From Uliginosibacterium sp. (GTDB lineage: Bacteria > Pseudomonadota > Gammaproteobacteria > Burkholderiales > Rhodocyclaceae): a DNA stretch of 64,000 bases. Made by a program: the position numbers and the translations under genes. Below the pieces are notes generated by a model. The model was not told where the DNA came from. It saw nothing but the letters and a program-made list of their open reading frames with translations, and ran no database searches. Below, piece by piece: positions 26,805 to 35,181 of this stretch (positions within the stretch are counted from its first letter, which is position 1; each line of letters opens with the position of its first letter). Location of the stretch: assembly GCA_016718265.1 (NCBI GenBank), contig JADKDZ010000005.1, forward strand, positions 1 through 64,000, written 5' to 3'.

Positions 26805-26895
26805 CATAGCAATCGAGTCGTCGGCAAGTGTGGTGCAGCAAAACCGCATCACCCATGCCTGACACCGAACAACGTTCCCCTCAAGGAGAAGCACC

Positions 26896-27777
26896 ATGGC
26901 AAAGCTGCGTCAATGCGCAATTTACGGCAAGGGTGGTATCGGCAAATCCACTACTACCCAGAACCTCGTGGCCGCTCTGGCCGAAGCCGGCAAGAAGGTC
27001 ATGATTATCGGTTGTGACCCGAAAGCCGATTCTACCCGACTCATTCTGCACTCAAAAATGCAGAACACGGTAATGCAGCTGGCCGCAGACGCTGGCTCGG
27101 TTGAAGACCTTGAATTGGAAGACGTGCTTCAGGTCGGTTACAAAGGCATCAAGTGCGCTGAATCCGGTGGCCCGGAGCCAGGCGTGGGTTGTGCTGGCCG
27201 TGGCGTGATTACCGCGATCAACTTCCTCGAAGAAGAAGGCGCCTACGAGGAAGACCTGGACTTCGTGTTCTACGACGTGCTGGGTGACGTGGTGTGTGGT
27301 GGTTTCGCCATGCCCATCCGCGAAAACAAAGCGCAGGAGATCTACATTGTTGTCTCGGGCGAAATGATGGCCATGTACGCCGCCAACAATATCGCCAAGG
27401 GCATTGTGAAGTATGCCAACTCCGGCAGCGTACGCCTTGCAGGCCTGATCTGTAACAGCCGCAAGACGGACCGCGAAGATGAACTGATCGAGGCGCTGGC
27501 GGCCAAGATCGGCACCCAGATGATTCACTTCGTACCACGCGACAACGTTGTGCAGCACGCTGAAATCCGCCGCATGACGGTCATCGAGTATGACCCGAAC
27601 GCGAAACAGGCAGACGAGTACCGCGCATTGGCACGCAAGATCGTCGACAACAAGAAGTTCATCATCCCGACGCCACTTGAAATGGAAGATCTCGAAGCAC
27701 TGCTGATGGAATTCGGGATCATGGAAGCGGAAGACGAGAAGATCGTTGGAAAAACCGCTGCCGAACTGGCTGCCTGA
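26896..27777 (+). CDS. nifH: Nitrogenase iron protein NifH
   Basis: 293 residues, starting MAKLRQCAIYGKGGIGKSTT, which contains the P-loop. Cluster-ligand cysteines are C99 (GVGCAGRG) and C134 (DVVCGGFAMP). R102 in the GCAGRGVI segment is the DraT target arginine. The ATP-dependent 4Fe-4S homodimer donates electrons to NifDK and also works in cofactor assembly. It is the first gene of nifHDKT, behind a sigma54 promoter and NifA site, with AAGGAGAAGCACC as ribosome site. The reading frame is intact, in contrast with nifD and nifK. Confidence 0.99.
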   Translation: MAKLRQCAIYGKGGIGKSTTTQNLVAALAEAGKKVMIIGCDPKADSTRLILHSKMQNTVMQLAADAGSVEDLELEDVLQVGYKGIKCAESGGPEPGVGCAGRGVITAINFLEEEGAYEEDLDFVFYDVLGDVVCGGFAMPIRENKAQEIYIVVSGEMMAMYAANNIAKGIVKYANSGSVRLAGLICNSRKTDREDELIEALAAKIGTQMIHFVPRDNVVQHAEIRRMTVIEYDPNAKQADEYRALARKIVDNKKFIIPTPLEMEDLEALLMEFGIMEAEDEKIVGKTAAELAA

Positions 27778-27894
27778 TCCAGAAGCACCACTTCAAACCA
27801 GGCGCGATTCCGACGATACGTGGAAGAGTGCCTGACTGAATATTCAACACTTGTGCCCCGTGGCGAGCGATAGCCCGGTGCAAAGGAGAATCAA

Positions 27895-29349
27895 ATGTCT
27901 GAGCTCACCCGCGAGCAAGCCCAGGCCCTCATTGAAGAGGTGCTGGAGGTTTATCCTGAGAAGGCCAAGAAGGATCGTGCCAAACACCTTATGGTGAATG
28001 ACAAATCCATTGAGCAGTCCAAGAAGTGCATCACTTCCAACCGCAAATCATTGCCGGGTGTGATGACCCACGCGGCTGCGCCTACGCTGGCTCAAAGGGC
28101 GTGGTTTGGGGCCCCATCAAGGACATTATCGACATCTCGCACGGCCCGGTCGGCTGTGGTGCTTACTCCCGCGGTGGCCGCCGCAACTACTTCGCAGGCA
28201 CTTCGGGCGTCGATTCCTTCTGCGACATCAACTTCACCTCAGATTTCCAGGAGAAGGACATTGTTTTCGGTGGCGACAAGAAGCTCGCCAAGCTAATTGA
28301 TGAACTGGAAACCCTGTTCCCGCTCTCCAAGGGGGATCTCGGTGCAATCCGAGTGCCCGGTCGGGCTGATCGGGGACGATATCGAAGCGGTGGCCAAGAA
28401 GAAGGCTGCCGAAACCAACAAAGTTATCGTGCCGGTTCGCTGCGAAGGCTTCCGTGGTGTGTCTCAGTCTCTTGGCCACCACATCGCCAACGACGCGGTA
28501 CGCGACTACATCATCAGCAACCGCAAAGGAACGCCGTATGACGTAGCCATTCTTGGCGATTACAACATCGGTGGCGATGCATGGTCTTCCCGCATCCTGC
28601 TCGAAGAAATGGGCCTGCGCGTGGTAGCCCAGTGGTCTGGCGACGGCACCTCACCGAGATGGAAAACACGCCTAAGGTGAAGCTGAACCTGCTTCACTGC
28701 TACCGCTCGATGAACTACATCAGTCGTCACATGGAAGAGAAGTACGGCATTCCTTGGCTTGAGTACAACTTCTTCGGTCCGACCAAGATCAAGGAAAGTC
28801 TGCGCGAAATCGCCTCGCATTTCGACGAGAAGATTCAGGAGGGTGCTGAGCGGGTCATCGCCAAGTACACGCCGGCCATGGACGCGATCATCGCCAAGTA
28901 CAAGCCTCGCCTTCAGGGCAAAAAGGTCATGCTGTATGTGGGTGGCCTGCGTCCGCGTCACACCGTCGGCGCCTACGAAGATCTGGGTATGGAAGTTATT
29001 GGTGCCGGCTATGAGTTCGCGCACAACGATGACTACGACCGCACCATGAAGGAAATGAAGGACGCCACCCTGATCTATGACGACGTCACTGGTTACAAGT
29101 TCGAGGAATTCGTCCGCCAACTGAAACCGGATCTGATCGGCTCGGGCATCAAGGAAAAGTACGCCTTCCACAAGATGGGTGTGCCCTTCCGCCAGCTCCA
29201 CCTGGGACTACTCCGGCCCCTACCACGGTTATGACGGTTTTGCCGTCTTCGCCCGGGACATGGACATGACGCTGAATAATCCCTGCTGGAACATGCTCAA
29301 AGCGCCCTGGCTAAAGGGTGAGGCCGAAGGCGAACAGAAAGCTGCGTAA
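27895..29349 (+). CDS. nifD: Nitrogenase MoFe protein alpha chain NifD (four indels)
   Basis: The span of 485 codons is full length. It starts MSELTREQAQALIEEVLEVY. Present in order are RGCAYAGSKGVVWGPIKDII (P-cluster cysteine), DISHGPVGCGAYSRGGRRNY, SECPVGLIGDDIEAV (P-cluster cysteine), VRCEGFRGVSQSLGHHIAND (FeMo-co pocket), YVGGLRPRHTVGAYEDLGME and, in a last frame, DYSGPYHGYDGFAVFARDMD. Frame changes occur near 28066 (one base short), 28335 (extra G in a G-run, five instead of four), 28650 (one C short in an ACCC stretch) and 29205 (two bases short at the position of HSWDYSG, the FeMo-co cysteine-containing/serine region of other frames being unaffected). Conservation is undisturbed on both sides, so sequence error is more likely than decay. 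Confidence 0.95.
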
Positions 29350-29460
29350 GACGCTGGGTGCGCGCCGCGCACCCTGCACATGAACCGTGGCGCGAGTGCG
29401 CCGCGATCAATCAACCTTCACCCGCGTCCACAGCTAGTTGGCCGGGCAAGGAGATGCAAA

Positions 29461-31029
29461 ATGCAAACCGTCGAAGATACAAAACCCTGTTTTCCGCTGT
29501 TCAATGAACCGGAATACCGAGACCTGCTCAACAGAAAGCGTGAAGAATGGGAAGAGATGCCCTCCAAGGACAAGGTCGCTGAGACCTTCGCCTGGACCAC
29601 TACGCAGGAGTATCAGGACCTCAACTTCAAGCGCGAAGCCCTGACCATCAATCCGGCCAAAGTCTGCCAGCCGCTTGGAGGCGCCCTGTGCGGCATGGGG
29701 TTTGAGAAGACCATGGTTCACATCCATGGTTCGCAAGGCTGCGTTGCCTACTTCCGCACCTACTTCAACCGTCACTTCAAGGAACCGATCGCTTATATCG
29801 CCGACTCGATGACGGAAGATGCAGCCGTGTTTGGCGGCCAGAAAAATGTGCACGAAGGCCTGCAGAACGCGACCAAGCTGTATGACGCAAAGATGATTGC
29901 TGTGCACGACGTGCATCGCAGAAGTCATCGGCGACGATCTTGGCGCATTTATCGGCAACGCCCGCAAGGGAAGGCTATGTCGACAAAGACTTCCCAATTC
30001 CCTACGCAAACACTCCGTCCTTCGTCGGCTCGCATATCACCGGCTGGGACAATATGTGGGAAGGCATCGCCAAGTACTTCACGCTCAATACCATGGAGGA
30101 CAAGGCTCCTGGCAAGAACGGCAAACTCAACATCGTTACGGGGTTCGAGACCTATCTGGGCAACTACCGCGTCATCAAGCGGATGCTGAAGGAAATGGAC
30201 GTTTCCTACTCGATGCTGAGTGATCCGGAAGAAGTGCTCGACACGCCGGCGAACGGCGAGTACGAGATGTACGCTGGCGGCACGACCATCGATGAAGTAA
30301 AAGATGCGCCGAATGCCATCACGACCCTCCTGCTGCAGCCAACCTCGCTGGAGAAGAGCAAGAAATTCATCGAAAGCACCTGGAATCACGAAGTGCCCAA
30401 GATCAACATCCCGATGGGTGTCGAGTGGACCGACGAGTTCCTGATGAAGGTCTCTGAACTCACCGGCAAGCCAATCCCCTGAGTCATTGCTGAAAGAGCG
30501 TGGCCGGCTGGTCGATATGATGACCGACTCCCATGCCTGGCTGCATGGCAAGAAAATGGCTGTCTTCGGCGATCCGGACTTCCTGCTCGGCCTCGTCAAG
30601 GTCATGCTGGAGCTTGGTATTGAGCCCACCCATATCCTCTGCAACAACAGCAACAAGCGCTGGGAAAAGCGGATGAAGGCGCTGCTCGAGTCCTCGCCCT
30701 ACGGCGTGCATGGCAAGATCTACGCTGGCAATGACCTATGGCACCTGCGCAGCCTGTGCTTTACCGACAAGCCGGACTTTGTCGTCGGCAGCAGCTACGG
30801 CAAGTACATCCAGCGCGACACGCTGCACAAAGGGCCGGAGTTTGAAGTGCCATTGATCCGTCTGGGCTTCCCGATCTTTGATCGTCATCACCTGCACCGC
30901 ATGACCACGCTGGGCTACGAGGGCGGCATGTACCTTGTTACCACGCTGACCAATGCGGTACTGGAGCGCCTCGACGAACAGACGAAGTTCATGGCTGTCA
31001 CGGACTACAACTACGACATCGTTCGCTAA
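29461..31029 (+). CDS. nifK: Nitrogenase MoFe protein beta chain NifK (three indels)
   Basis: 522 residues when joined, the normal size. It starts MQTVEDTKPCFPLFNEPEYR at the ATG at 29461, with AAGGAGA just upstream. It contains KVCQPLGGALCGMGFEKTMV, HGSQGCVAYFRTYFNRHFKE (P-cluster ligands) and the C-terminal YDIVR. Frame changes occur near 29910 (two bases missing before TTC-IAEVIGDD), 29970 (extra G in AAGGGAAGG; NARKEGYVDKDFPIPYANTP resumes) and 30479 (extra T; GKPIP then ESLLKERGRLVDMMTDSHAW). The net shift is zero and the third part returns to the original frame. It forms the alpha2beta2 MoFe protein with NifD. Confidence 0.95.
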
Positions 31030-31127
31030 TAGCGGGAATTCGGGACTGGGCACCGGGGACTGGTAAGCCAGCCCGGCCCAGCCCCGAATATCCCGGTTCC
31101 AAGTTCCCATTACCCAGTACCCAGATC
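31030..31127. repeat. GGGACTGG/CCAGTCCC-type low-complexity inverted repeat between nifK and nifT
   Basis: The plus strand passes from G-rich units (GGGACTGGGCACCGGGGACTGG) to complementary C-rich units (CCCGGTTCC, ATTACCCAGTACCCAG), forming an imperfect long hairpin. Similar but not identical units occur at 31350-31460 and 33884-33955. Confidence 0.55.
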
Positions 31128-31349
31128 ATGGCCAACATCATGGTTCGTAAAGGCGCAGAAGGTGGATTGTCGTTCTATCTGCCCAAGCGCGACATCGAGG
31201 ACAGTATCACCTCCATCGAGTTCGACTCTCCAGAGAAGTGGGGAGGCGAAATCAGGCTGGGTAACGGGGGCGTCTATTACATCGACCCGATTCCAGCCCC
31301 TCGCCTGCCGATCTCGGTCCGGGCAAAGCGTGTGGATGGGGTGGAATGA
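31128..31349 (+). CDS. nifT: NifT/FixU family protein
   Basis: 73 residues, starting MANIMVRKGAEGGLSFYLPK and continuing EDSITSIEFDSPEKWGGEIR, then YYIDP; these are the hallmark blocks of the NifT family and the length is normal. It is located directly after nifK as in most diazotrophs. Its role in nitrogenase maturation is minor and not defined; mutants elsewhere have little phenotype. Confidence 0.95.
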   Translation: MANIMVRKGAEGGLSFYLPKRDIEDSITSIEFDSPEKWGGEIRLGNGGVYYIDPIPAPRLPISVRAKRVDGVE

Positions 31350-31460
31350 GTATCGGGAGTGGGGAGTGGTCTGTAGGGAGTGGGAAAAGATGCGCGCGCC
31401 GCGCCGCGTGGCGGACTTCCGACTCACCACTTCCCGCTCCCGACTCCCCAAATTATGGAG
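31350..31460. repeat. GGGAGTGG inverted repeat between nifT and the ferredoxin gene
   Basis: GGGAGTGGGGAGTGGT near 31359 faces ACCACTTCCCGCTCCCGACT near 31428, giving a long imperfect stem with a GCGCGCCGCGCCGCG loop. It is the same style as the repeat at 31030 and probably a mobile or slippage-prone intergenic repeat. Confidence 0.55.
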
Positions 31461-31467
31461 AAACATC

Positions 31468-31665
31468 ATGGCAATGAAGATCGTCGTCGCCGAGTGCAGC
31501 AGTTGTGGAGACTGCATCAAGGTCTGTCCGACCAACTCGATCTATGAGAAGGGCGGCATCGTCAAGATCAAGGCTGACACCTGCAATGAATGTGAAGACA
31601 GTGATGACGGCCCGAAATGCCAGGCCACCTGCGCTTCGGGCGAAGCCTGCATCGTATATATGTGA
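31468..31665 (+). CDS. 4Fe-4S ferredoxin-like protein of the nif operon
   Basis: 65 residues from the ATG at 31468, with ATGGAGAAAC upstream. The cluster I motif is CSSCGDCIKVCP and cluster II is CNECEDSDDGPKCQATCASG, with an extended acidic insert between the cysteines. It belongs to the small ferredoxins found between nifT and nafY/nifX genes in several Proteobacteria and is a plausible low-potential electron carrier to NifH or to cofactor assembly. Its N-terminus MAMKIVVAECSSCG is intact. Confidence 0.85.
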   Translation: MAMKIVVAECSSCGDCIKVCPTNSIYEKGGIVKIKADTCNECEDSDDGPKCQATCASGEACIVYM

Positions 31666-31670
31666 CATGC

Positions 31671-31757
31671 CGGGTGGGCTCGCCCGCAGGGGCAACCCAC
31701 CACCCATGACGTCACACCAAGAGCGGTGGGTTGTCGCGCAGCGAAGAACCCACCCTA
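31671..31757. repeat. Paired GGTGGGTT/AACCCACC hairpins
   Basis: Two imperfect inverted repeats stand side by side: CGGGTGGGCTCGCCCGCAGG followed by CAACCCACC (31671-31704), and GCGGTGGGTTGTCGCGCAGC followed by GAAGAACCCACCC (31723-31757). The second has the look of a widespread proteobacterial intergenic repeat. It sits just before the nafY-like ATG. Confidence 0.55.
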
Positions 31758-31772
31758 CCCAGGAGCCCCGCC

Positions 31773-32489
31773 ATGAGCAATACGTCCATCACTCGCGAAG
31801 CCGCACTGCGTATCGGTCTGGCGGCGCTGGAACTGAAAGTCACACCACGCGAGCTGACGCTTGCGCTCGCCGAGAAGATCGATCTGCCGATTACCGAAGC
31901 AAAGCTCGCCACCTCCTCCGTAGAATTGTTGCGAGAAGCCATGGATGGCGATGGCGGCATCTGCCAGATGGAGAAAGAGGATCTCAAGCGCGCCGTGCGC
32001 CTGTTATGGGGTGAGGGTGTGACAGGCAGCGATCTGCCAGCGCTGGACGCTTATCAGGAAGGCGACATGCCAGGCTCGATCCGCCTGGCTTGCGCCTCGA
32101 ACACTGGCGAAGTCCTCGACGGGCACTTCGGCAGTTGCGAGCGTTTTCTGATCTATCAGGTGTCTGCGAGTGAATCCCGGCTGATAAGCATCCGTTCGAC
32201 GCTGGAGACGGAGGGGGCCGAGGACAAGAACGTCGCTCGCACAAATCTGATTGCCGATTGCGATGTGCTGTATGTGCAATCCATAGGCGGACCGGCCGCC
32301 GCAAAGGTAATCCGCGCCAATATTCATCCGATCAAGATCCCCGTGTCGGGCCCCGCGCAGATCAGCGTGGCACGCCTGCAGAAATCTTTGGCCAGCCCTC
32401 CTCCGTGGCTGGCCCGCATCATGGGCATCAGTCCGCCATCGCTGGCACAGTATGCGGCGAATCTGGAAGCGGTCGAGGAGGATGTATGA
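31773..32489 (+). CDS. nafY: NafY-like FeMo-cofactor-binding protein
   Basis: 238 residues from the ATG at 31773 (MSNTSITREAALRIGLAALE) with CAGGAG upstream. Residues 1-100 form an all-helical domain (LPITEAKLATSSVELLREAM, then EKEDLKRAVRLLWGEG) as in NafY. Residues about 105-215 form the NifX/NifB-C-like cofactor-binding domain (RLACASNTGEVLDGHFGSCE and YVQSIGGPAAAKVIRANIHP). NafY escorts FeMo-co to apo-MoFe protein and stabilises the latter. Its stop overlaps the next start (ATGA). NafY versus a two-domain NifX cannot be fully separated without alignment. Confidence 0.8.
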   Translation: MSNTSITREAALRIGLAALELKVTPRELTLALAEKIDLPITEAKLATSSVELLREAMDGDGGICQMEKEDLKRAVRLLWGEGVTGSDLPALDAYQEGDMPGSIRLACASNTGEVLDGHFGSCERFLIYQVSASESRLISIRSTLETEGAEDKNVARTNLIADCDVLYVQSIGGPAAAKVIRANIHPIKIPVSGPAQISVARLQKSLASPPPWLARIMGISPPSLAQYAANLEAVEEDV

Positions 32490-32764
32490 GCCTCACGCCG
32501 GACTTCATCGCGCACATCTGCACCGTACTGGGTAATGGCGGGGCTGCGCGGCCAGACGTTGATATCGCCCTGCGCGAGGCATTTCCGGGCATCCCGTTCT
32601 CGGTGTGCTCGGATAACGACATTCCCTCTCGCGTCAAACCCATCGCCTGCGGTGAAGGCTTCGCGCTGTATGGCATCAACACCTCAGACCATTGCGCGGC
32701 GCTCACGACCGACCTCGACACGGCAGGAGGCATTGCGATTGCGTTGATAGACGACGATGACTGA
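32486..32764 (+). CDS. Small nif-cluster protein, DUF6129-like
   Basis: 92 residues, starting MSLTPDFIAHICTVLGNGGA with the central LREAFPGIPFSVCSDNDIPS and C-terminal FALYGINTSDHCAALTTDLD. This pattern matches, from memory, the DUF6129 family found only in nif gene clusters; function unknown. The start overlaps nafY by 4 bases and the end overlaps cowN by 8, so all three are translationally coupled. The acidic ending IALIDDDD is notable. Confidence 0.65.
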   Translation: MSLTPDFIAHICTVLGNGGAARPDVDIALREAFPGIPFSVCSDNDIPSRVKPIACGEGFALYGINTSDHCAALTTDLDTAGGIAIALIDDDD

Positions 32765-33071
32765 AGCCGCGGATTCCTGCCAGGAGAGTACTGCAGCCGA
32801 GCGCAACCGCTATGTCAGCTTCATCGGTCTGGACTGTGCCGGCCAGGCGAGGCGGCTGATCGGCCTGCTGCAGCCCTATATGGAAGACCCGGAGAAGACC
32901 AACGCGTTCTGGAAGCTCTTTGCCATGAAGCTCAGTCCAGTGAGTGGCCCGACCTACGACGAGCTGTACTTGATCCACGCGCATCTCAACATCCTGCGCG
33001 ATCAACTCGACATGCATGGCGACGCCGAAGCGTTGCAGCTGCTCGAACAGATTGAGCATGAGTGTTGTTGA
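32757..33071 (+). CDS. cowN: N2-fixation sustaining protein CowN
   Basis: 104 residues. The core RYVSFIGLDCAGQARRLIGL, KTNAFWKLFAMKL and DELYLIHAHLNILRDQLDMH is diagnostic for CowN. CowN protects molybdenum nitrogenase from inhibition by carbon monoxide, allowing diazotrophic growth when CO is present. It is coupled to the preceding DUF6129-like gene by an 8-base overlap. An N-terminal extension of about 15 residues precedes the usual family start. Confidence 0.93.
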   Translation: MTEAADSCQESTAAERNRYVSFIGLDCAGQARRLIGLLQPYMEDPEKTNAFWKLFAMKLSPVSGPTYDELYLIHAHLNILRDQLDMHGDAEALQLLEQIEHECC

Positions 33072-33091
33072 GCACCGCAAGGGAGCCTTGA

Positions 33092-33290
33092 ATGTGCCAA
33101 GTAAAACCCGGCAGTGAGCCGAAGAATCTGCACGAAATAATCTGTCAGGCGACGCAAGCTGTGCCCTGCCGCCCGGCTCACGCCATCGGCTCGCTGATCA
33201 ATCTGATTCCGGGACGCGAACCGGGCCAGCAAGGCTGCATCGGAGCAGGACAGAACGCCCATTGCGAATGTCATCCACCCTCAAAACTGA
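33092..33290 (+). other. Gap between cowN and the next gene; weak open frame
   Basis: An open frame beginning MCQVKPGSEPKNLHEIICQA with GGGAGCC upstream runs to 33352, overlapping the next gene out of frame. It has five cysteines and no recognisable domain. I do not call it a gene with confidence; a comparison with other nif clusters would decide. Confidence 0.25.
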
Positions 33291-33311
33291 ACCCTAACCA
33301 GGAAGACACCC

Positions 33312-33877
33312 ATGTTGCTGAACAAATACGAACAAGCCGGCTATCTCTGTAATGCCAACCTCAATGAACCGTGCACGGATAGCAAGCTTCAAGCCTTTCG
33401 CGGTGAATTGATCGTGATGGAAGGCGAGATGCTTGACGCGTCAGGACGACGCAAACCGCCCCTGACCGTACTGCAGCAGGTTGCGTTGCTGGCTGACGAG
33501 AACCGCCTGCAGTTCATTGCCGGCATGCTCGAAAACGTGGCAGACGTCCCGGCTCTTCTTGCACGGTACGGAGAAGACATTGGCGGTGATACCCTTGGGG
33601 TCATCTTCAGGACAACATCGATAAGGCCGTCACGCTGAATCATCACGGCAGCAACCTGCATCTGATTCCGATGGACGACGGCTTGCCTTGGTCGGAACTG
33701 ATGCAACTGGCAGGTCTGGAGAAAGCCGACATCAAGAACCTGGCCCCTGCCGACAAGGTACGGGCCGTGTTCCGCGAGCTGACCGGATTCCGGCCACGTG
33801 GTGCCGCAACGGTAGAGCTCGCCGCACTGCCTGCGCTGAGCAATGGCAAACAAAGAGAAATACGCGGAGCGGTATGA
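33312..33877 (+). CDS. Unrecognised protein of the nif cluster (one frame change)
   Basis: About 188 residues when joined. The first frame reads MLLNKYEQAGYLCNANLNEP ... LTVLQQVALLADENRLQFIAG ... GEDIGGDTLGVIF; a missing C near 33613 shifts to QDNIDKAVTLNHHGSNLHLI ... DDGLPWSELMQLAGLEKADI ... TGFRPRGAATVELAALPALS. AGGAAGACACCC precedes the ATG. No signal peptide, membrane helix or cysteine motif is seen. I do not recognise the family. Its position between cowN and a flavodoxin-fold oxidoreductase, on the same strand, suggests an accessory role in nitrogen fixation. Confidence 0.6.
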
Positions 33878-33883
33878 TTGAAC

Positions 33884-33955
33884 GGGGATTGGCGAGAAAC
33901 CCACCCATTCCCCATCCCCATTTCCCACTCTCAACCCCCATTTTCGATACCCCAG
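33884..33955. repeat. GGGGATTGG/CCATTCCCCATCCCC intergenic repeat
   Basis: A G-rich unit is followed by repeated CCCATTCCCCATCCCCATTT and ACTCTCAACCCCCATTT units before the oxidoreductase ATG. It is similar in style to the repeats flanking nifT. Confidence 0.5.
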
Positions 33956-33956
33956 C

Positions 33957-34548
33957 ATGAACGTCCTGATCGTACTCGCTCACCCCAAGCCAGGCAGCTT
34001 CAACCATGCCATTGCCGACACGGTGCGTGTCACGTTCGAAGCCAAAGGCCATCACGCGCGTGTCTGCGACCTGTATGCCGAAGGTTTTGATCCCGTCTAC
34101 ACGCCGGATGAACTTGCCCGCGGTAGCGTCGCTCCGCCCCAGGTGCGCGAGCATCTAGATCTGGTACTCAGTGCCGATGCGATTGTCGTGGTGCATCCGA
34201 ACTGGTGGGCACAAGCTCCGGCGATTCTCAAAGGCTGGCTGGACCGGGTCCTGCGGGCGGGCGAAGCCTACCGTTTCGGAACCAACGAGAAAGGCGAAGG
34301 CGTAATCATTGGCCTGCTCAAGGCCAGGGGCTGCATTGGTGTTCACGACCTCCAATACACCGCGTGAAGTCGAGCTTGCACGCTACGGAGACCCCCTCGA
34401 CAACTTCTGGAAACGCTGCGTGTGGGGCTTCTGCGGCGTTCCCCGCGTCGAGCGCTTGAATTTCGAGTCGATCATTCTCAGCACACCGGCACAACGCGCC
34501 GCGTGGCTATCAGAGGTAGCAGCGCTGAGCGAACAGCTCTGCAACTAG
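33957..34548 (+). CDS. NAD(P)H-dependent flavodoxin-fold oxidoreductase (one frame change)
   Basis: About 196 residues when joined. It starts MNVLIVLAHPKPGSFNHAIA, the FMN-binding pattern of the NQO/KefF/MdaB family, with VVVHPNWWAQAPAILKGWLD and RVLRAGEAYRF in the middle. An extra G near 34335 (in AGGGGC) shifts frame; the second half AALVFTTSNTPREVELARYG ... FWKRCVWGFCGVPRVERLNF continues the family pattern. These proteins reduce quinones or flavins with NAD(P)H. It is the last gene before a strong terminator, so it closes the nif operon; relatives occur in other nif clusters, but their task there is not known. Confidence 0.82.
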
Positions 34549-34578
34549 TTTCATCACCCGCACACAAGCGTTAGTTTG

Positions 34579-34617
34579 CCGCGTCGTTGCGCAATGATTG
34601 CGCACGACGCGGTTTTT
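34579..34617 (+). terminator. Strong rho-independent terminator ending the nif cluster
   Basis: CCGCGTCGTTGCGCAA pairs with TTGCGCACGACGCGG with one mismatch and is followed by five T. It starts 30 bases after the oxidoreductase stop. Confidence 0.85.
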
Positions 34618-34645
34618 CTGATGCTCAGTAACTTGGCACGCCCGC

Positions 34646-35017
34646 CCACAGCTTACTCACAGACTAGACGACGCCCAGCGGGGACAAGTGGCGCGGACTC
34701 CCCCGAATTGCCCTCCGCCACACGCAATCCGGCAAGTTTAGGACAAGCCGTGGAATACCCAGGTACGGCGCTGACACACCCCGCAATCGCTGTGCAATAA
34801 ATGCGCAACAAACCACTTTAAGCCGTACCGCCAATGGCTTAGCGCCAGAACCCACACCTTATCCACACCCCTGCCAACACTGTGTGGGGACAATCTGGAT
34901 ATCGAACACGCCACCCCGGGCAACAATGACGCAACGCGGTTTTCCCCCGGCGTCTCAGCCACTTGGCCACCCCGCCCACACCTTATCCACAGGGCTGTCG
35001 ACACACATTGGGGACAA
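34646..35017. repeat. Cluster of DnaA-box-like repeats with GGGGACAA partners
   Basis: Three units of the form CCCACA-nCTTATCCACA ... GGGGACAA occur: TTACTCACA (34653-34661) with GGGGACAAG (34680), TTATCCACA (34859-34867) with TGTGGGGACAA (34883-34893), and TTATCCACA (34983-34991) with TTGGGGACAA (35008). TTATCCACA is the consensus DnaA box. The 560-base gap between the nif terminator and the helicase gene otherwise holds no gene. It could be a DnaA-titration site, an origin-like element or a regulatory leader of the helicase gene. Confidence 0.55.
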
Positions 35018-35181
35018 GCCTTGCGAGCAGCCTCCCGTCACACGCTGTCATGGGCAACATGTGCGCACGGCAGATACGTCCTTGCAGGAAGCGTGGCGGT
35101 CACGCCATCAAACAGCGTGCCCGAAGTACGCCGATCTGGCACACTTCGCCACCGCGCTTTCTCGCCACGCGAGCCCGTACG

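Noticed and set aside
27895..31029. Programmed frameshifting in nifD/nifK
   Set aside because: Seven changes in both directions, at sites without slippery heptamers plus pseudoknots, are not compatible with programmed recoding; sequence error or decay is simpler.
31030..31460. CRISPR array
   Set aside because: The G-rich/C-rich units are short, irregular and lack constant repeats with unique spacers.
33092..33352. 86-residue cysteine-containing frame as a confident gene
   Set aside because: It overlaps the next gene out of frame and has no recognisable domain; kept only as a weak note.
21663..34617. Mobile element boundaries around the nif island
   Set aside because: I see no transposase, integrase, direct repeats or att-like duplication at the ends; the only tRNA (44525) is 10 kb away.
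34963..35181. N-terminal extension of the helicase frame
   Set aside because: The extra 73 residues are encoded by the DnaA-box-like repeats and do not look like protein; helicase homology starts at the ATG at 35182.
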